Assembly (NCBI GenBank): GCA_964602715.1
Contig: CAZRSB010000027.1
Coordinates: 1 to 25,684 of the forward strand
Direction: 5' to 3'
Origin: Natronoplasma sp964602715
GTDB taxonomy: Archaea; Thermoplasmatota; Thermoplasmata; Halarchaeoplasmatales; Halarchaeoplasmataceae
DNA length: 25,684 nt
In this document: in pieces, positions 1 to 8,511 of the stretch
How the letters are laid out: each line of letters starts with the position of its first letter
How positions within the stretch are numbered: the stretch's first letter is position 1
The notes under the pieces: generated by a model
What the model saw: the letters and a program-made list of their open reading frames with translations, nothing else
Told to the model about the DNA's origin: nothing
Database searches by the model: none
Made by a program: the position numbers and the translations under genes

Positions 1-71
1 CACCGGCGGGATTTGAACCCGCGCTCTATGGTTTACGAAACCATCGCTTTGGCCATCTAAGCTACGGTGGC
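1..71 (-). tRNA. tRNA-Thr, anticodon CGT (3' end cut by window)
   Basis: Read on the minus strand this folds as a complete cloverleaf apart from the last acceptor bases. The 5' acceptor GCCACCG pairs with CGGTG, the D stem is GCTT/AAGC, and the anticodon stem ATGGT/ACCAT encloses the loop TTCGTAA. The variable region is AGAGC, and the T stem GCGGG/CCCGC encloses TTCAAAT. Loop positions 34-36 read CGT, which decodes the Thr codon ACG. The last two acceptor bases and the discriminator lie outside the window. No intron is visible. Confidence 0.93.
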
Positions 72-105
72 ATTGGATAATCCCTAGAGTCAGTGATTCC
101 GTAGA

Positions 106-117
106 GCATATATAAGT
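106..117 (-). promoter_or_regulatory. TATA box of the tRNA-Thr gene
   Basis: On the minus strand CTTATATATGC lies about 35-45 nt before the mature tRNA 5' end. This spacing suits an archaeal TATA box with a short 5' leader removed by RNase P. Confidence 0.55.
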
Positions 118-187
118 TATTAAAATTTTTCATGACTTAAATCCACTGGAATGGGTAAAATTAAAAATAAAGAGGGGTTTTAGAATT

Positions 188-1423
188 TTAACCCATGACC
201 GTTTTTTTCTTTAATATTTTTATACCCACATCTTCTAGTCTAGCGATCATCTTTTCGTATACTTCACCCTTTATACAGTCCTCTGGAGGCACTATACCTT
301 TTTCCTCGATATCTCCTTTTACGATCATCTCAGCACTAATAGCGGCCGGGAAACATGTAGTCCTCTGCATGGCGGTCAATCCTGCTTCAGTGTCTTCTTC
401 GTCCCATAGATAATAATCTATCCTGACATCCTTATCGTCTTTCTTGCCTTTAGCAGTGTTCCACATCACGCAGATGTCTGTGTCTCCTTCCTCGGGCTGA
501 AGTTTAGGTGTGATGACCGAAGACAAAACTTCTCTGGGAACAAACTCCTTTCCATCGACTTCCACTGGTTCAATGTCCAACATTCCACATTCTCTGAATT
601 CTTTGATAGCGTCATAGTGTCCTGGCCATCTAATCGTCTTCTCATATGTCTCATTTAGATCGGATCTAGTGTAGACGAAACTGGGCATACCGGGGGTGAC
701 AGCACATTCCAATTCAACATCTTTACCAAATTTATCGAAGTTGAATTTTTCATGTCTTGTCAACGCCCTTATCTCAGTCTCCTCTCCATCTATGATGGCG
801 GGTGATTTGATATTATATTCTCTTAAAACATGATCAAAGGCCCAAGTGATCATATATTTCAATGGATGTCTTTTAGCGGCTTCCTCATCTGGGACTCCAC
901 CGCAACGAGCTATTGCAGATTCGCGTTCATCCATCTCTCGTAATGCTTCACCAAGTGTAAAATTGGTGATACCTGGTGCAAAGCCATTACCATCTATAAA
1001 AATAAGATCATTTTCTTTATATTCCTCGTGTAACCATTCACCATACTCCTCAACAGTCATATCCTCAGGTATCTCCAGATTCTCCATCTCATATGGATCT
1101 GGTCTTCTATGATATTCTTCAAGTATATCCACCATGTCTAGACCTTCTTCTATCGCAAGTTCAACAGTTTTGTAACTAGTTTCTCTAGTAGGTAAAGCGT
1201 TTATACCTACATCGTATCCTTCCATCACCTCTTTGGTTTTTTCTTCATCTAAAACATTACCAATATGCTTCTCTATTTTATCAGACTTCAAAAAGTCAGA
1301 TATCTTATTTATGTGATCTTCTGATCTGCTGTAAATCCCGACTTGTTCAAAATCTGAATGATTCACAAGATACCATGCTATACCTTCTGCCTGTCTTCCT
1401 GCGCCGAATATGAGTGCTTTCAT
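188..1423 (-). CDS. Saccharopine dehydrogenase-family NAD(P)-dependent oxidoreductase
   Basis: The 411-residue protein opens with a Rossmann nucleotide-binding strand and loop (LIFGAGRQAEGIA, residues 4-16). Its middle and C-terminal parts are typical of the saccharopine dehydrogenase/LYS9-like family (COG1748): GNGFAPGITN near residue 145, TPGMPSFVYTRSDL near residue 243, and the RWPGHYDAIKEF signature near residue 267. Family members carry out NAD(P)-linked dehydrogenation or reductive condensation of amino acids, for example in lysine or carboxynorspermidine metabolism. The substrate here cannot be told from sequence, and no lysine genes are adjacent. The start is supported by a minus-strand TATA-like element at 1451-1463, about 33 nt upstream. 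The gene follows pgk on the same strand after 58 nt but appears to have its own promoter. Confidence 0.88.
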   Translation of the reverse strand: MKALIFGAGRQAEGIAWYLVNHSDFEQVGIYSRSEDHINKISDFLKSDKIEKHIGNVLDEEKTKEVMEGYDVGINALPTRETSYKTVELAIEEGLDMVDILEEYHRRPDPYEMENLEIPEDMTVEEYGEWLHEEYKENDLIFIDGNGFAPGITNFTLGEALREMDERESAIARCGGVPDEEAAKRHPLKYMITWAFDHVLREYNIKSPAIIDGEETEIRALTRHEKFNFDKFGKDVELECAVTPGMPSFVYTRSDLNETYEKTIRWPGHYDAIKEFRECGMLDIEPVEVDGKEFVPREVLSSVITPKLQPEEGDTDICVMWNTAKGKKDDKDVRIDYYLWDEEDTEAGLTAMQRTTCFPAAISAEMIVKGDIEEKGIVPPEDCIKGEVYEKMIARLEDVGIKILKKKTVMG

Positions 1424-1450
1424 GTTATCGAGAAGGCATCAACAACCACC

Positions 1451-1463
1451 CTATAAATTTTAC
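1451..1463 (-). promoter_or_regulatory. TATA-like element for the saccharopine dehydrogenase-family gene
   Basis: Minus-strand GTAAAATTTATAG is centred about 33 nt before the ATG at 1423. It sits between the pgk stop and this gene, so the gene probably does not rely only on read-through. Confidence 0.45.
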
Positions 1464-1481
1464 GTAGGATAGATTTTTCAA

Positions 1482-2735
1482 TCAGTCTTCTTCGAATTTT
1501 TCCTTAGATCTTCGAAGAGCCTCCACTCCTGACAAGTCCTTCCCAGCCAAAAAATTGATACAAGAACCTCCTCCTGTAGAAATATGGTCGATCTCCTTAT
1601 TCAATCCTAAACTTTCAATAACTGCTGTGCTGTGGCCTCCTCCGATTATGGAATAAGAGTCCGACTCGGCTATCGCTTTGAATATCTCTCTCGTACCTAT
1701 TTCAAAATTCTCAATTTCAAAGGCGCCTGCTGGACCATTCAAAACAACGAGTGATGAGCCTTCGATATGCTTCTTATACTCCATTATCGTATCTAACCCG
1801 ATATCAAAAATGGGGTACTCTGCTGGAAGCTTATCCAATGGTCTACCACTCCTCTCTCCATCTTTATTCAGAACTACGTCGATCGGCATCTTTATTTTTC
1901 CATCCCATGATTCGAGAAGATCTTTAGCCTTTTTTAATAGCTTTTCATGATCATCAAATTCATTCTTCAAAAAATTCCTATTTCCTTCACCCAAGTTATT
2001 ACCATCGGCCATCAGAAAGATATTGGCGAGTACTCCTCCGGTCAAAATCTTATCGATGTATCCTCCTTCAAGCATGTGCTTTGCAACATCCAGGGAGTCA
2101 TCTGCTTTTATCCCTCCTAGAAATGCTGTTTTGGGTCTATCTTCCATCGTAAATACCTTACCTAAATTTTCCAGTTCACTCTCCATGATTTTACCCGCGA
2201 CGCTGGGAATTTCTATTGAGAATCCAACGAGTGTGGGTTGAGCTCTATGAGCGGCGGCAAACGCATCATGCACATGAACCTCTATTTCAGGAGCTAAATT
2301 TTGGACTATGTGTGTATTTCTCTGTTTATCTAGGTCTTCAACGCCTTTGAGATAAGTCTCTTCGGCAAACAACCTAGCGTTCTCCAGCATCAATATGTCA
2401 CCTTTTTTCATCTCTTTTATCTTTGCCAAAACGCGTTTATCGAAAAGACCATCAACGTATTCTATTTTTTTACCCAACAACCTTGATAATCTTTGAGCAT
2501 GGGGCTCTAAAGTTGTGAAATCGCTCTTTCCCGGTCTGCTCTGATGAGCTACGATCACAAGTCTAGTATCCAACAATTCCTTTATAGTAGTAAGATGACT
2601 TTTGATCCGGTAATCATCTAATATTTGCTTTGAATCGGGATCTAAAGGAGAGTTTATATCAACTCTTAAAAGAACTGTCTTGCCTTCGAGGTCAAAGTCA
2701 TCGATTGTGTAAAAGTCCCCAGCTTTTTCCGTCAT
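1482..2735 (-). CDS. pgk: Phosphoglycerate kinase, archaeal type
   Basis: This cytosolic enzyme interconverts 1,3-bisphosphoglycerate and 3-phosphoglycerate with ADP/ATP in glycolysis and gluconeogenesis. The 417-residue length is normal for archaeal Pgk. Visible family motifs are LLRVDINSPLD (residues 21-31; bacteria usually have RVDFNVP), the substrate-binding VIVAHQSRPGKSDF near residue 61, HVHDAFAAAHRAQPT near residue 153, KTAFLGGIKADDSL near residue 202, LNGPAGAFE near residue 333, and the C-terminal glycine-rich IIGGGHSTAVIE and STGGGSCINFLAGK. It is divergent from tyrS, with a 100-nt gap to the tyrS start chosen here. A minus-strand TATA-like stretch lies 27-38 nt before the ATG, which suggests a leaderless or very short-leader transcript. 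Nothing in the sequence looks broken. Confidence 0.96.
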   Translation of the reverse strand: MTEKAGDFYTIDDFDLEGKTVLLRVDINSPLDPDSKQILDDYRIKSHLTTIKELLDTRLVIVAHQSRPGKSDFTTLEPHAQRLSRLLGKKIEYVDGLFDKRVLAKIKEMKKGDILMLENARLFAEETYLKGVEDLDKQRNTHIVQNLAPEIEVHVHDAFAAAHRAQPTLVGFSIEIPSVAGKIMESELENLGKVFTMEDRPKTAFLGGIKADDSLDVAKHMLEGGYIDKILTGGVLANIFLMADGNNLGEGNRNFLKNEFDDHEKLLKKAKDLLESWDGKIKMPIDVVLNKDGERSGRPLDKLPAEYPIFDIGLDTIMEYKKHIEGSSLVVLNGPAGAFEIENFEIGTREIFKAIAESDSYSIIGGGHSTAVIESLGLNKEIDHISTGGGSCINFLAGKDLSGVEALRRSKEKFEED

Positions 2736-2761
2736 CTTATCATGTCGAGATTAAGCCTTCG

Positions 2762-2773
2762 GAATATAAATTT
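2762..2773 (-). promoter_or_regulatory. TATA-like element of pgk
   Basis: Minus-strand AAAATTTATATTC lies about 27-38 nt before the pgk ATG at 2735, at the spacing expected for archaeal promoters with little or no 5' leader. Confidence 0.5.
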
Positions 2774-2804
2774 TACTTAATTCGAATTGAAAAAAAACCA
2801 AAAA

Positions 2805-2812
2805 TTTACATA
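2805..2812 (+). promoter_or_regulatory. TATA box of tyrS, supporting the start at 2836
   Basis: TTTACATA matches the archaeal TATA consensus TTTAWATA at 7 of 8 positions. It is centred 27 nt before the ATG at 2836. It overlaps the alternative ATG at 2812, so transcription from it could not include that upstream start. Confidence 0.55.
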
Positions 2813-2835
2813 TGACGCATCACTCCTACGTTCCG

Positions 2836-3870
2836 ATGGATATAGAAAAGCGTGTCGAATACGTCGTTAGGAATACTGAGGAGATAGTCACAGAGGAAGA
2901 ATTGAGAAGTCTCTTTGAAGAAAAAGATAAACCTACCGCTTACATAGGAGACGCTCCAACTGGTAAGATGCATACGGGTCATTTCATAACGCACCGTAAG
3001 ATAGCTGATTTTCTCCGTGCAGATTTTGAATTCACTGTACTATTGGCTGATCTTCACGCCCATCTAGATGATCTTAAAAGTCCCTTCGATCTTTTGGATG
3101 CCAGGAGCGAGTATTATAAGGAATGTATTAAAGGTATGATGGATGCTACAGGAGTTGACTGGAACGATCTCAATTTTGTTCAAGGTAGTGAATTCGAACT
3201 TGAAGAAGATTACATATTGAATGTTTTGAAGATGGCGGCCGATACCACGTTAAATAGGTGCAAAAGGGCCGCTGCAGAAGTAGTAAGATATGGGGGCAAT
3301 CCAAAATTAGGAGGCTTTTTATATCCTCTTTTGCAGACTCAAGATGTTTTTGCTCTAGATGCAGACGTCGCTTACGGAGGGATAGACCAAAGAGGCATAT
3401 ACATGCTTTCTAGAGAAGTCCTTCCCGATTTAGGTTACAAAAAACCGATCTGTGTTTTCGCCCCGTTACTTACAGGATTGACAGGAGGAAAGATGAGTGC
3501 CTCTGTAAAAGGATCAAAGATCGATTTATTGGACGAGCCCGAAACGATCAGAGACAAAGTGATGGACGCTTACTGTCCCGCTGGCGAAAAAAAAGATAAC
3601 GGTATCTTGGAACATCTAGAGATGCTGATTATGCCTATACTAGATTCTAAAGGAAAGGATTTCGTAATAGAGCGGCCCGAAAAGTGGGGTGGAGACCTAG
3701 TTTACAGCGATTATGATGAAGTAGAAGAAGATTTCTTGAATGAACAGTTACATCCACAGGATCTTAAGGAAGCTGTTGCAGAGGAATTAGCATCTATTTT
3801 AAAACCGATCAGAGATAGATTTGAAGATAAGCAGGACCTGCTAGAAAGAGCATATCCTGACAGAGATTGA
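2836..3870 (+). CDS. tyrS: Tyrosyl-tRNA synthetase, archaeal type
   Basis: This class I aminoacyl-tRNA synthetase charges tRNA-Tyr. The HIGH-type motif is PTGKMHTGHF and the KMSKS loop reads GKMSASVKG (KMSAS). The tyrosine-pocket residues of the Methanocaldococcus enzyme are recognisable: Tyr of AYIG, then Tyr, Gln and Asp of LYPLLQTQD, and Gln of GGIDQRGIYMLSRE. These separate it from the related TrpRS. The C-terminal anticodon-binding part (LHPQDLKEAVAEELASILKPIRDR) is intact. An ATG at 2812 would add eight residues. I prefer 2836 because the encoded start then aligns with known archaeal TyrRS N-termini and because a TATA box lies 27 nt before it. The length is then 344 residues. Confidence 0.94.
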   Translation: MDIEKRVEYVVRNTEEIVTEEELRSLFEEKDKPTAYIGDAPTGKMHTGHFITHRKIADFLRADFEFTVLLADLHAHLDDLKSPFDLLDARSEYYKECIKGMMDATGVDWNDLNFVQGSEFELEEDYILNVLKMAADTTLNRCKRAAAEVVRYGGNPKLGGFLYPLLQTQDVFALDADVAYGGIDQRGIYMLSREVLPDLGYKKPICVFAPLLTGLTGGKMSASVKGSKIDLLDEPETIRDKVMDAYCPAGEKKDNGILEHLEMLIMPILDSKGKDFVIERPEKWGGDLVYSDYDEVEEDFLNEQLHPQDLKEAVAEELASILKPIRDRFEDKQDLLERAYPDRD

Positions 3871-3881
3871 AAAAAGGGACG

Positions 3882-3897
3882 AGAAAAATCTTTTCTT
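3882..3897. terminator. A/T hairpin between convergent tyrS and lipoprotein genes
   Basis: AGAAAA ATC TTTTCT forms a 6-bp A/T stem with a 3-nt loop in the 31-nt gap between the two convergent stops. It gives a T-rich tract on each strand, and archaeal termination commonly uses such tracts, so it could serve both genes. Confidence 0.35.
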
Positions 3898-3901
3898 AAT
3901 C

Positions 3902-4597
3902 TCAATCATTTCCCTCAATATGGAGTTCAACTGTAGATACTACTTCTTCTGAGATGTTTCCATCAACTATAGCTTGGAGTTGTAATGTAAAATCTTCTCC
4001 TATATTTTCGGAACGAAATGTCCATTGAATGCTACCGTTTGTCATGAATTCATTTGAAGTGAGATCAAAACCCACATAAGCAGGTCGGTCAGGACTGGTA
4101 TATCTTAAACCACCCGGAAAGTCCTCCTCAGGCCACCGTTCACCACCTTCAATTTCTACGTCTGTAAGTAGGAAATCTATTCCATTGCTCGATGGTTCAT
4201 CTTCCGGAGTTTCAGCAACCTCAATCCTCAAAGTGTCTAGGTCAAATTCTTCATCTAAATCCCCAAATATTTGGAAATCTAGACGGACAAACTGTTCTGT
4301 AAATTGTTCTGACCCTGACTCCTTGATTATCGACTGAGGGTCAATTTCCAGCCTCAATTGGCTTTCATCGTTTACTATAGTTTCCGCTGTTTCATTTTTC
4401 TCTGGTAGAGTTCCTACTACTCCTGTTTCATCATCAGATTCATTCAAATGTTTGATCGTGAGTTCGCCCGGATATTCTTCCACATCTATCTCTACTTGTT
4501 CTTCCTCCAGACATCCGGCGACGACCATCGTCACCACCAGCATCGCTACGATCGGTATGACCATAAATCTTGCTTTTCCTTCATCTGAAATCTGCAT
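3902..4597 (-). CDS. Predicted acidic secreted lipoprotein of unknown function
   Basis: The 231-residue protein has a short N-terminus with Lys8 and Arg10, then a hydrophobic segment at about residues 11-27 ending in the lipobox VVAGC (Cys29). This indicates export and lipid anchoring on the outer face of the membrane. The mature part is very acidic (EEEQVEIDVEEY and similar runs). Its predicted strand-rich segments (SIQWTFRSENIGEDFTLQLQ and a closing TVELHIEGND) resemble an immunoglobulin-like beta domain, but I recognise no named family. It is convergent with tyrS. A 38-bp AT dinucleotide tract abuts its promoter, 34 nt before the ATG. DUF2797 upstream is on the same strand but 139 nt away, so co-transcription is unlikely. 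Confidence 0.78.
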   Translation of the reverse strand: MQISDEGKARFMVIPIVAMLVVTMVVAGCLEEEQVEIDVEEYPGELTIKHLNESDDETGVVGTLPEKNETAETIVNDESQLRLEIDPQSIIKESGSEQFTEQFVRLDFQIFGDLDEEFDLDTLRIEVAETPEDEPSSNGIDFLLTDVEIEGGERWPEEDFPGGLRYTSPDRPAYVGFDLTSNEFMTNGSIQWTFRSENIGEDFTLQLQAIVDGNISEEVVSTVELHIEGND

Positions 4598-4616
4598 TTT
4601 TCAACCACTCGTCCAT

Positions 4617-4670
<54 letters not shown>

Positions 4671-4736
4671 CGCCATAAGATTTTTATACCCTCATTCAAA
4701 CATGCAAAAGTTTCCTATTTACCCCAGATCTCTACT

Positions 4737-5567
4737 TCAGCATCTTCGTTTATCAATCAACATATTTCGTCCGATAAGATCAGAGAGGTCCAAAGCTTGT
4801 AGTCCGTTGTATTCGTATATCAATAATCCTCCCTTTATTCCCACTCTCTCTCCTTGATGTCGACCAGGGGTGGGTCTCAATCTAGGTCTCGCTCTTAGAG
4901 GAAGAGATATCGGATAATCTTCAAGATACTTTAACTCGCCCACGGCGATACGATTCTTTATCCCTCTGAATTTCCTACGAATCATCTGTTTATCTATTTC
5001 TCGCTCTAAACGCCTCAACTTATCTTTTGAGCTGACTTTTTGTGAGATATTTAGCCGATCGCTTATCTCTTTTTCCTCCTCCCTAGCTTTCTTCCTATTT
5101 TCCAAAGTAGCCATAAGAGCATATGCGTCTGCTCCCTGTTCTATCACTCTCTGCTTGAGTCTTTTCTTTTTTGTCATCCCTATCTTACTGATCGGACCAA
5201 AAAAGGCCAGATAAACCACATGCTCTTCCTCACAAAATCCTCCTTCGCAATCCTCACAGTCCTGTGGCTCAAAGATACATTCCATCTTTGGTATATCGTC
5301 GGGAGCACATCCATAACATTGATTAAAAGAATCTATCGGTCTTTGCTCAGGACAGGGTTCATATCCTCCATCAAAACTACCAACACATGTTTTCTGCTGA
5401 GAGATATCAAAACTTATCTCCCCCAGGTCTAAAATTTTAGTCTGCTGTCCATCATAAACTTTCAACTCAAAGTCGAAAGATTTCCACTTCCCACTTATCA
5501 CGTGCACTTCATGACGTGTCTTTTGATCTTCTCTTTTGTCAATCAAATCAACAGCTTTACGATACAC
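4737..5567 (-). CDS. DUF2797 family protein
   Basis: It belongs to the DUF2797 family, found mainly in archaea and of unknown biochemical function. The N-terminal half holds a cysteine-rich, probably metal-binding region: CVGS, CPEQRPIDSFNQCYGC, MECIFEPQDCEDCEGGFC. It is followed by HVVYLAFFGPISKIGMTKK and QRVIEQGADAYALMATLEN, which resemble a GIY-YIG-like fold. A charged, basic, probably helical segment with Arg/Lys and Glu runs follows. The longest open frame begins at TTG 5576, but GTG 5567 is preceded by a TATA-like AGATATATC 27 nt upstream, so I start there (276 residues). It is divergent from the HD hydrolase gene. Family assignment comes from recognised motifs; function is not inferred. 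Confidence 0.82.
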   Translation of the reverse strand: MYRKAVDLIDKREDQKTRHEVHVISGKWKSFDFELKVYDGQQTKILDLGEISFDISQQKTCVGSFDGGYEPCPEQRPIDSFNQCYGCAPDDIPKMECIFEPQDCEDCEGGFCEEEHVVYLAFFGPISKIGMTKKKRLKQRVIEQGADAYALMATLENRKKAREEEKEISDRLNISQKVSSKDKLRRLEREIDKQMIRRKFRGIKNRIAVGELKYLEDYPISLPLRARPRLRPTPGRHQGERVGIKGGLLIYEYNGLQALDLSDLIGRNMLIDKRRC

Positions 5568-5589
5568 GATTATCAAATTTTTTTCGAGG

Positions 5590-5599
5590 GATATATCTA
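5590..5599 (-). promoter_or_regulatory. TATA-like element of the DUF2797 gene
   Basis: Minus-strand AGATATATCC is centred about 27 nt before GTG 5567 and only about 18 nt before TTG 5576. It therefore favours the GTG as a leaderless start. Confidence 0.45.
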
Positions 5600-5608
5600 T
5601 TTCGGGGG

Positions 5609-5620
5609 AATATACTTAAA
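5609..5620 (+). promoter_or_regulatory. TATA box of the HD hydrolase gene
   Basis: AATATACTTAAA is centred about 28 nt before ATG 5643. This fits a leaderless transcript and excludes the in-frame ATG at 5502, which lies upstream of the promoter. Confidence 0.55.
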
Positions 5621-5642
5621 CTTCTTCAAACTTCAAATACCG

Positions 5643-6926
5643 ATGTCCTACAAGACGATACAAGACACGGTCCACGGAAGTGTAAAATTCAGCGGCCCAT
5701 TCCTAAAGCTTTTGGATACACCAGAAGTCCAAAGGCTGAGAGGAGTTAAACAATTAGGATTAACAAATCTCGTCTTCCCAGGAGCCAATCACACCAGATT
5801 AGAACACTCCATCGGGGCCTACCATGTAGCTGAAAAGATGGCCCAGCAACTGCAGTTGGACGAAAAAGAGACGAACATCGTAAAGGCAGCAGCTCTCCTT
5901 CACGATGTGGGCCACGCTCCTTTTAGTCATACTTTGGAGTTCATAATTGAAAATAAAAACGGAAAAGATCACATGGACATAACTAAAGAATTGATAACTG
6001 GAGAAAGAAAAATAGAGTGTAGAGAACATCCGACGATACCTGAAATTTTAGAAAATAACGGCATGGATCCTAAATTCGTTGCTAAATTGATAAAAGAAAA
6101 TCCTCAACACACCAAGATAACCGACTTCAATGTTTGTGAAGGGCAGAGCTACTTCGGAGAAGATAAATATCTCCACCAGATGATCCATGGTTCATTAGAC
6201 GCGGATCAGCTGGATTATCTACTCAGAGACTCTCACTATACGGGGGCTGCTCACGGAGTGATAGATATCGAAAGGGTACTTCAAACCTTAGAAATCCACA
6301 CGGGAAATCTGGTTATATCAAAAGGTGGTGTACCTGCGGTAGAAGGAGTCCTGGTGGCTAGAGGCCTTATGTATTCTTCTGTTTATTTTCATAAAACTGC
6401 TCGGATAGTCGAACTCATGCTGGCTAAAGCGGTTGATGATCTAGAAAAACTTCCAGAGACTCTATACGAGATGACGGATAGAGAATTCATAGGTCATTTA
6501 GAGGAAAAAGGAGAGTTTCAACAAGAGATCGTTAGAAGAATTAAGTATAGGGATCTATATAAAAAATGCTTGAGCCTGAGCGAGGCGGAACTATCTGAAG
6601 CTAGGGGAGTGAACATAGAAAAAATAGGAAAACTAGACCAGATACGTGATCTCGAGAGAAAGATAGCGAACCAGGCAAAGATAGATGACAAAGCGGTTCT
6701 TGTAGATGTGCCGTATGAAGAGGTTAAATTATCAGAACCTAGGCTATCTAAGACAGGTATAAAAGTTTTAGATGGAGCCAAACTGTCATCTCTATCAGAC
6801 TATAGCCCTCTCGCGAGAGCTCTACAAAAAAGACCTCCTCAACCATGGGCGATGATGATTTTCTGTCAGACACATTTAAAAGATCAAGTTTCAAAAAATG
6901 CTCGAAAACTTATAATGGGAGATTAG
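5643..6926 (+). CDS. HD-superfamily phosphohydrolase (COG1078, dNTPase-like)
   Basis: The 427-residue protein starts MSYKTIQDTVHGSVKFSGP, typical of the COG1078/YwfO group of HD hydrolases related to dGTP triphosphohydrolases and SAMHD1. Metal-binding motifs are visible: HTRLEHS (His50 and His55), the HD pair in LLHDVGHAPFSH (His87-Asp88, then His91 and His96), and GSLDADQLDYLLRDSHYTG further on, which supplies the later Asp. The likely activity is cytosolic metal-dependent hydrolysis of nucleotide triphosphates or another phosphate ester; the true substrate is unknown. The open frame runs 47 codons further upstream, but that extension covers the divergent promoter, is rich in Phe/Ile, and is not family-like. 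The gene stands 70 nt before herA, which has its own TATA box. Confidence 0.9.
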   Translation: MSYKTIQDTVHGSVKFSGPFLKLLDTPEVQRLRGVKQLGLTNLVFPGANHTRLEHSIGAYHVAEKMAQQLQLDEKETNIVKAAALLHDVGHAPFSHTLEFIIENKNGKDHMDITKELITGERKIECREHPTIPEILENNGMDPKFVAKLIKENPQHTKITDFNVCEGQSYFGEDKYLHQMIHGSLDADQLDYLLRDSHYTGAAHGVIDIERVLQTLEIHTGNLVISKGGVPAVEGVLVARGLMYSSVYFHKTARIVELMLAKAVDDLEKLPETLYEMTDREFIGHLEEKGEFQQEIVRRIKYRDLYKKCLSLSEAELSEARGVNIEKIGKLDQIRDLERKIANQAKIDDKAVLVDVPYEEVKLSEPRLSKTGIKVLDGAKLSSLSDYSPLARALQKRPPQPWAMMIFCQTHLKDQVSKNARKLIMGD

Positions 6927-6965
6927 AACGTAAAATTACCTACTAAGAAAGGATAATAAGCGAAA

Positions 6966-6975
6966 CCTTTTAAAA
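6966..6975 (+). promoter_or_regulatory. TATA box of the HerA-type gene
   Basis: CCTTTTAAAA is centred 26-27 nt before ATG 6997, indicating a leaderless mRNA. No Shine-Dalgarno site precedes that ATG. Confidence 0.5.
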
Positions 6976-6996
6976 CTCAACAGTGCCTATACAAAT

Positions 6997-8499
6997 ATGG
7001 ACGGGATAAGTCTGACAGAAAGTGAGGTCGAGGAAAGCACTATCGATGACGAAGACCAGTCCTATGGTCAGGTAGGTGTTACTTTTGGGGATGTCGGGCG
7101 CACCTCTTTAAAATTCAACGTAGCCTCTCCTGTTGAAAAAGGTGAGTATATACAGATCTCACACCCGAATGTTGGTTGGGTATTAGGACAGATAGACAAG
7201 ATCGAAAGGCAGAGCGATCTTTCTGTTGAAAAAGCAAGAGATCTCAACCACGGAAAGGAAGTCGAGATCGACGATACCGTTATCGCTACTGTGAACATAA
7301 TCGGTTATCGAGATAAAGATGGACTTCTGAGGGTTCCAGGAAACCCTTTCAGAGCCGGAGAACCCGTCTATCTGGCTGAAGAGAAGTTGATAAGAAAAGT
7401 TTTAGGATTAAGAGATAGTAAGGATGGGGCATATATAGGAAAACTGAGGGGCCACGACATCAAGGTGAATATGAATATAAACGCGATAGCTCAAAAACAT
7501 ATCTCCATCTTAGCTAAGACGGGCAGCGGCAAAAGCTACACAGCAGGAGTACTGATGGAAGAGATGTTGAATAACGATGTCACGATGGTCATATTGGATC
7601 CTCATGGCGAATATTCCTCTTTAGCTAATCCTGGAAAAAAGAAAAACTCCGAGAAATTCAATGTGAGTCCTAAAGGATACGCAAGTAAAGTAACAGAATT
7701 TTCTCCAAATCCTGATATAAACAAAAGTGCGAAGGCCCTTAAATTCACTTTTCGAAATATGGAACCAAAAGAAGTTCTAGAGATGGCGGGGATGAGTAAA
7801 AGACAGACTTATGTAAACAGCCTTGAAAATGCAAAGTCTAAGCTTGCAACGACACAAGGTGAATTCACCTTGAGTGAAGTGATACGATTGCTAAAAGGGA
7901 ATGAGGAAGACAATTCTACCACGTTGATCAAGGGACTAGAAAAACTAAAGGAATTGGGCATCTTCGCAGGTAAAGGTACCAGGTTAGATGATATCGTAAG
8001 TAAAGGCAATGCCTCCATCATCAATCTTAGAGGAACACCACCGGATCTACAGGGTTTCATAGTGGACAAGCTGGCATCATCGATATTTGAATTGAGAAAA
8101 AGAGAGAAGATACCACCACTTATCATGTTTGCTGAAGAGGCCCATAATTTTTGTCCCCAGAGAGGAAAGGTTCAGTGTTCAGAAACCTTTAGAACTTTAG
8201 CTTCTGAAGGTAGAAAATTCGGTCTTGGTCTTGGTATAATCACTCAAAGACCCGCAAAAGTGGATAAGAACGTTCTCAGTCAATGCAATACTCAGGTGAT
8301 CTTAAAAGTTACTAATCCCAATGATCTAAAAGCTATCGAAAAATCGTTAGAGGGTGTAACAAAAGGCATGAAAGAAGAGATAAAACGTTTACCCGTCGGA
8401 GAAGCGATAATATCTGGAGCTGGCTTATCTGAACCTCTCTTTATAGAGGTCAGACCTCGAAAAACTAAAGATGGTGGGGAATCTATCAGAGTCATATAA
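6997..8499 (+). CDS. herA: HerA-type ATPase/DNA translocase
   Basis: The 500-residue protein belongs to the HerA/FtsK-related hexameric ATPases that pump double-stranded DNA, classically with the NurA nuclease in end resection. The N-terminal region to about residue 150 fits a HAS-barrel. Next come Walker A in ILAKTGSGKSYTAGVLMEE (about residue 171), Walker B-like VTMVILDPHGEYSSL (about residue 194), and a second acidic motif PPLIMFAEEAHNFCPQ (about residue 370). A sensor and arginine-finger region follows (ASEGRKFGLGLGIITQRPAKV). The C-terminus closes with VGEAIISGAGLSEPLFIEVRPR. All core motifs are intact. No nurA, mre11 or rad50 lies in the window. The only likely operon partner is DUF357, 12 nt downstream. 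Confidence 0.9.
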   Translation: MDGISLTESEVEESTIDDEDQSYGQVGVTFGDVGRTSLKFNVASPVEKGEYIQISHPNVGWVLGQIDKIERQSDLSVEKARDLNHGKEVEIDDTVIATVNIIGYRDKDGLLRVPGNPFRAGEPVYLAEEKLIRKVLGLRDSKDGAYIGKLRGHDIKVNMNINAIAQKHISILAKTGSGKSYTAGVLMEEMLNNDVTMVILDPHGEYSSLANPGKKKNSEKFNVSPKGYASKVTEFSPNPDINKSAKALKFTFRNMEPKEVLEMAGMSKRQTYVNSLENAKSKLATTQGEFTLSEVIRLLKGNEEDNSTTLIKGLEKLKELGIFAGKGTRLDDIVSKGNASIINLRGTPPDLQGFIVDKLASSIFELRKREKIPPLIMFAEEAHNFCPQRGKVQCSETFRTLASEGRKFGLGLGIITQRPAKVDKNVLSQCNTQVILKVTNPNDLKAIEKSLEGVTKGMKEEIKRLPVGEAIISGAGLSEPLFIEVRPRKTKDGGESIRVI

Positions 8500-8511
8500 A
8501 GGGAGAAAATT

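Noticed and set aside
2836..3870. Tryptophanyl-tRNA synthetase
   Set aside because: The pocket residues Tyr, Gln, Asp and Gln and the C-terminal anticodon-binding segment match TyrRS.
5502..5642. N-terminal extension of the HD hydrolase
   Set aside because: It lies over the divergent DUF2797 start and upstream of the TATA box. The family-like sequence begins at MSYKTIQD.
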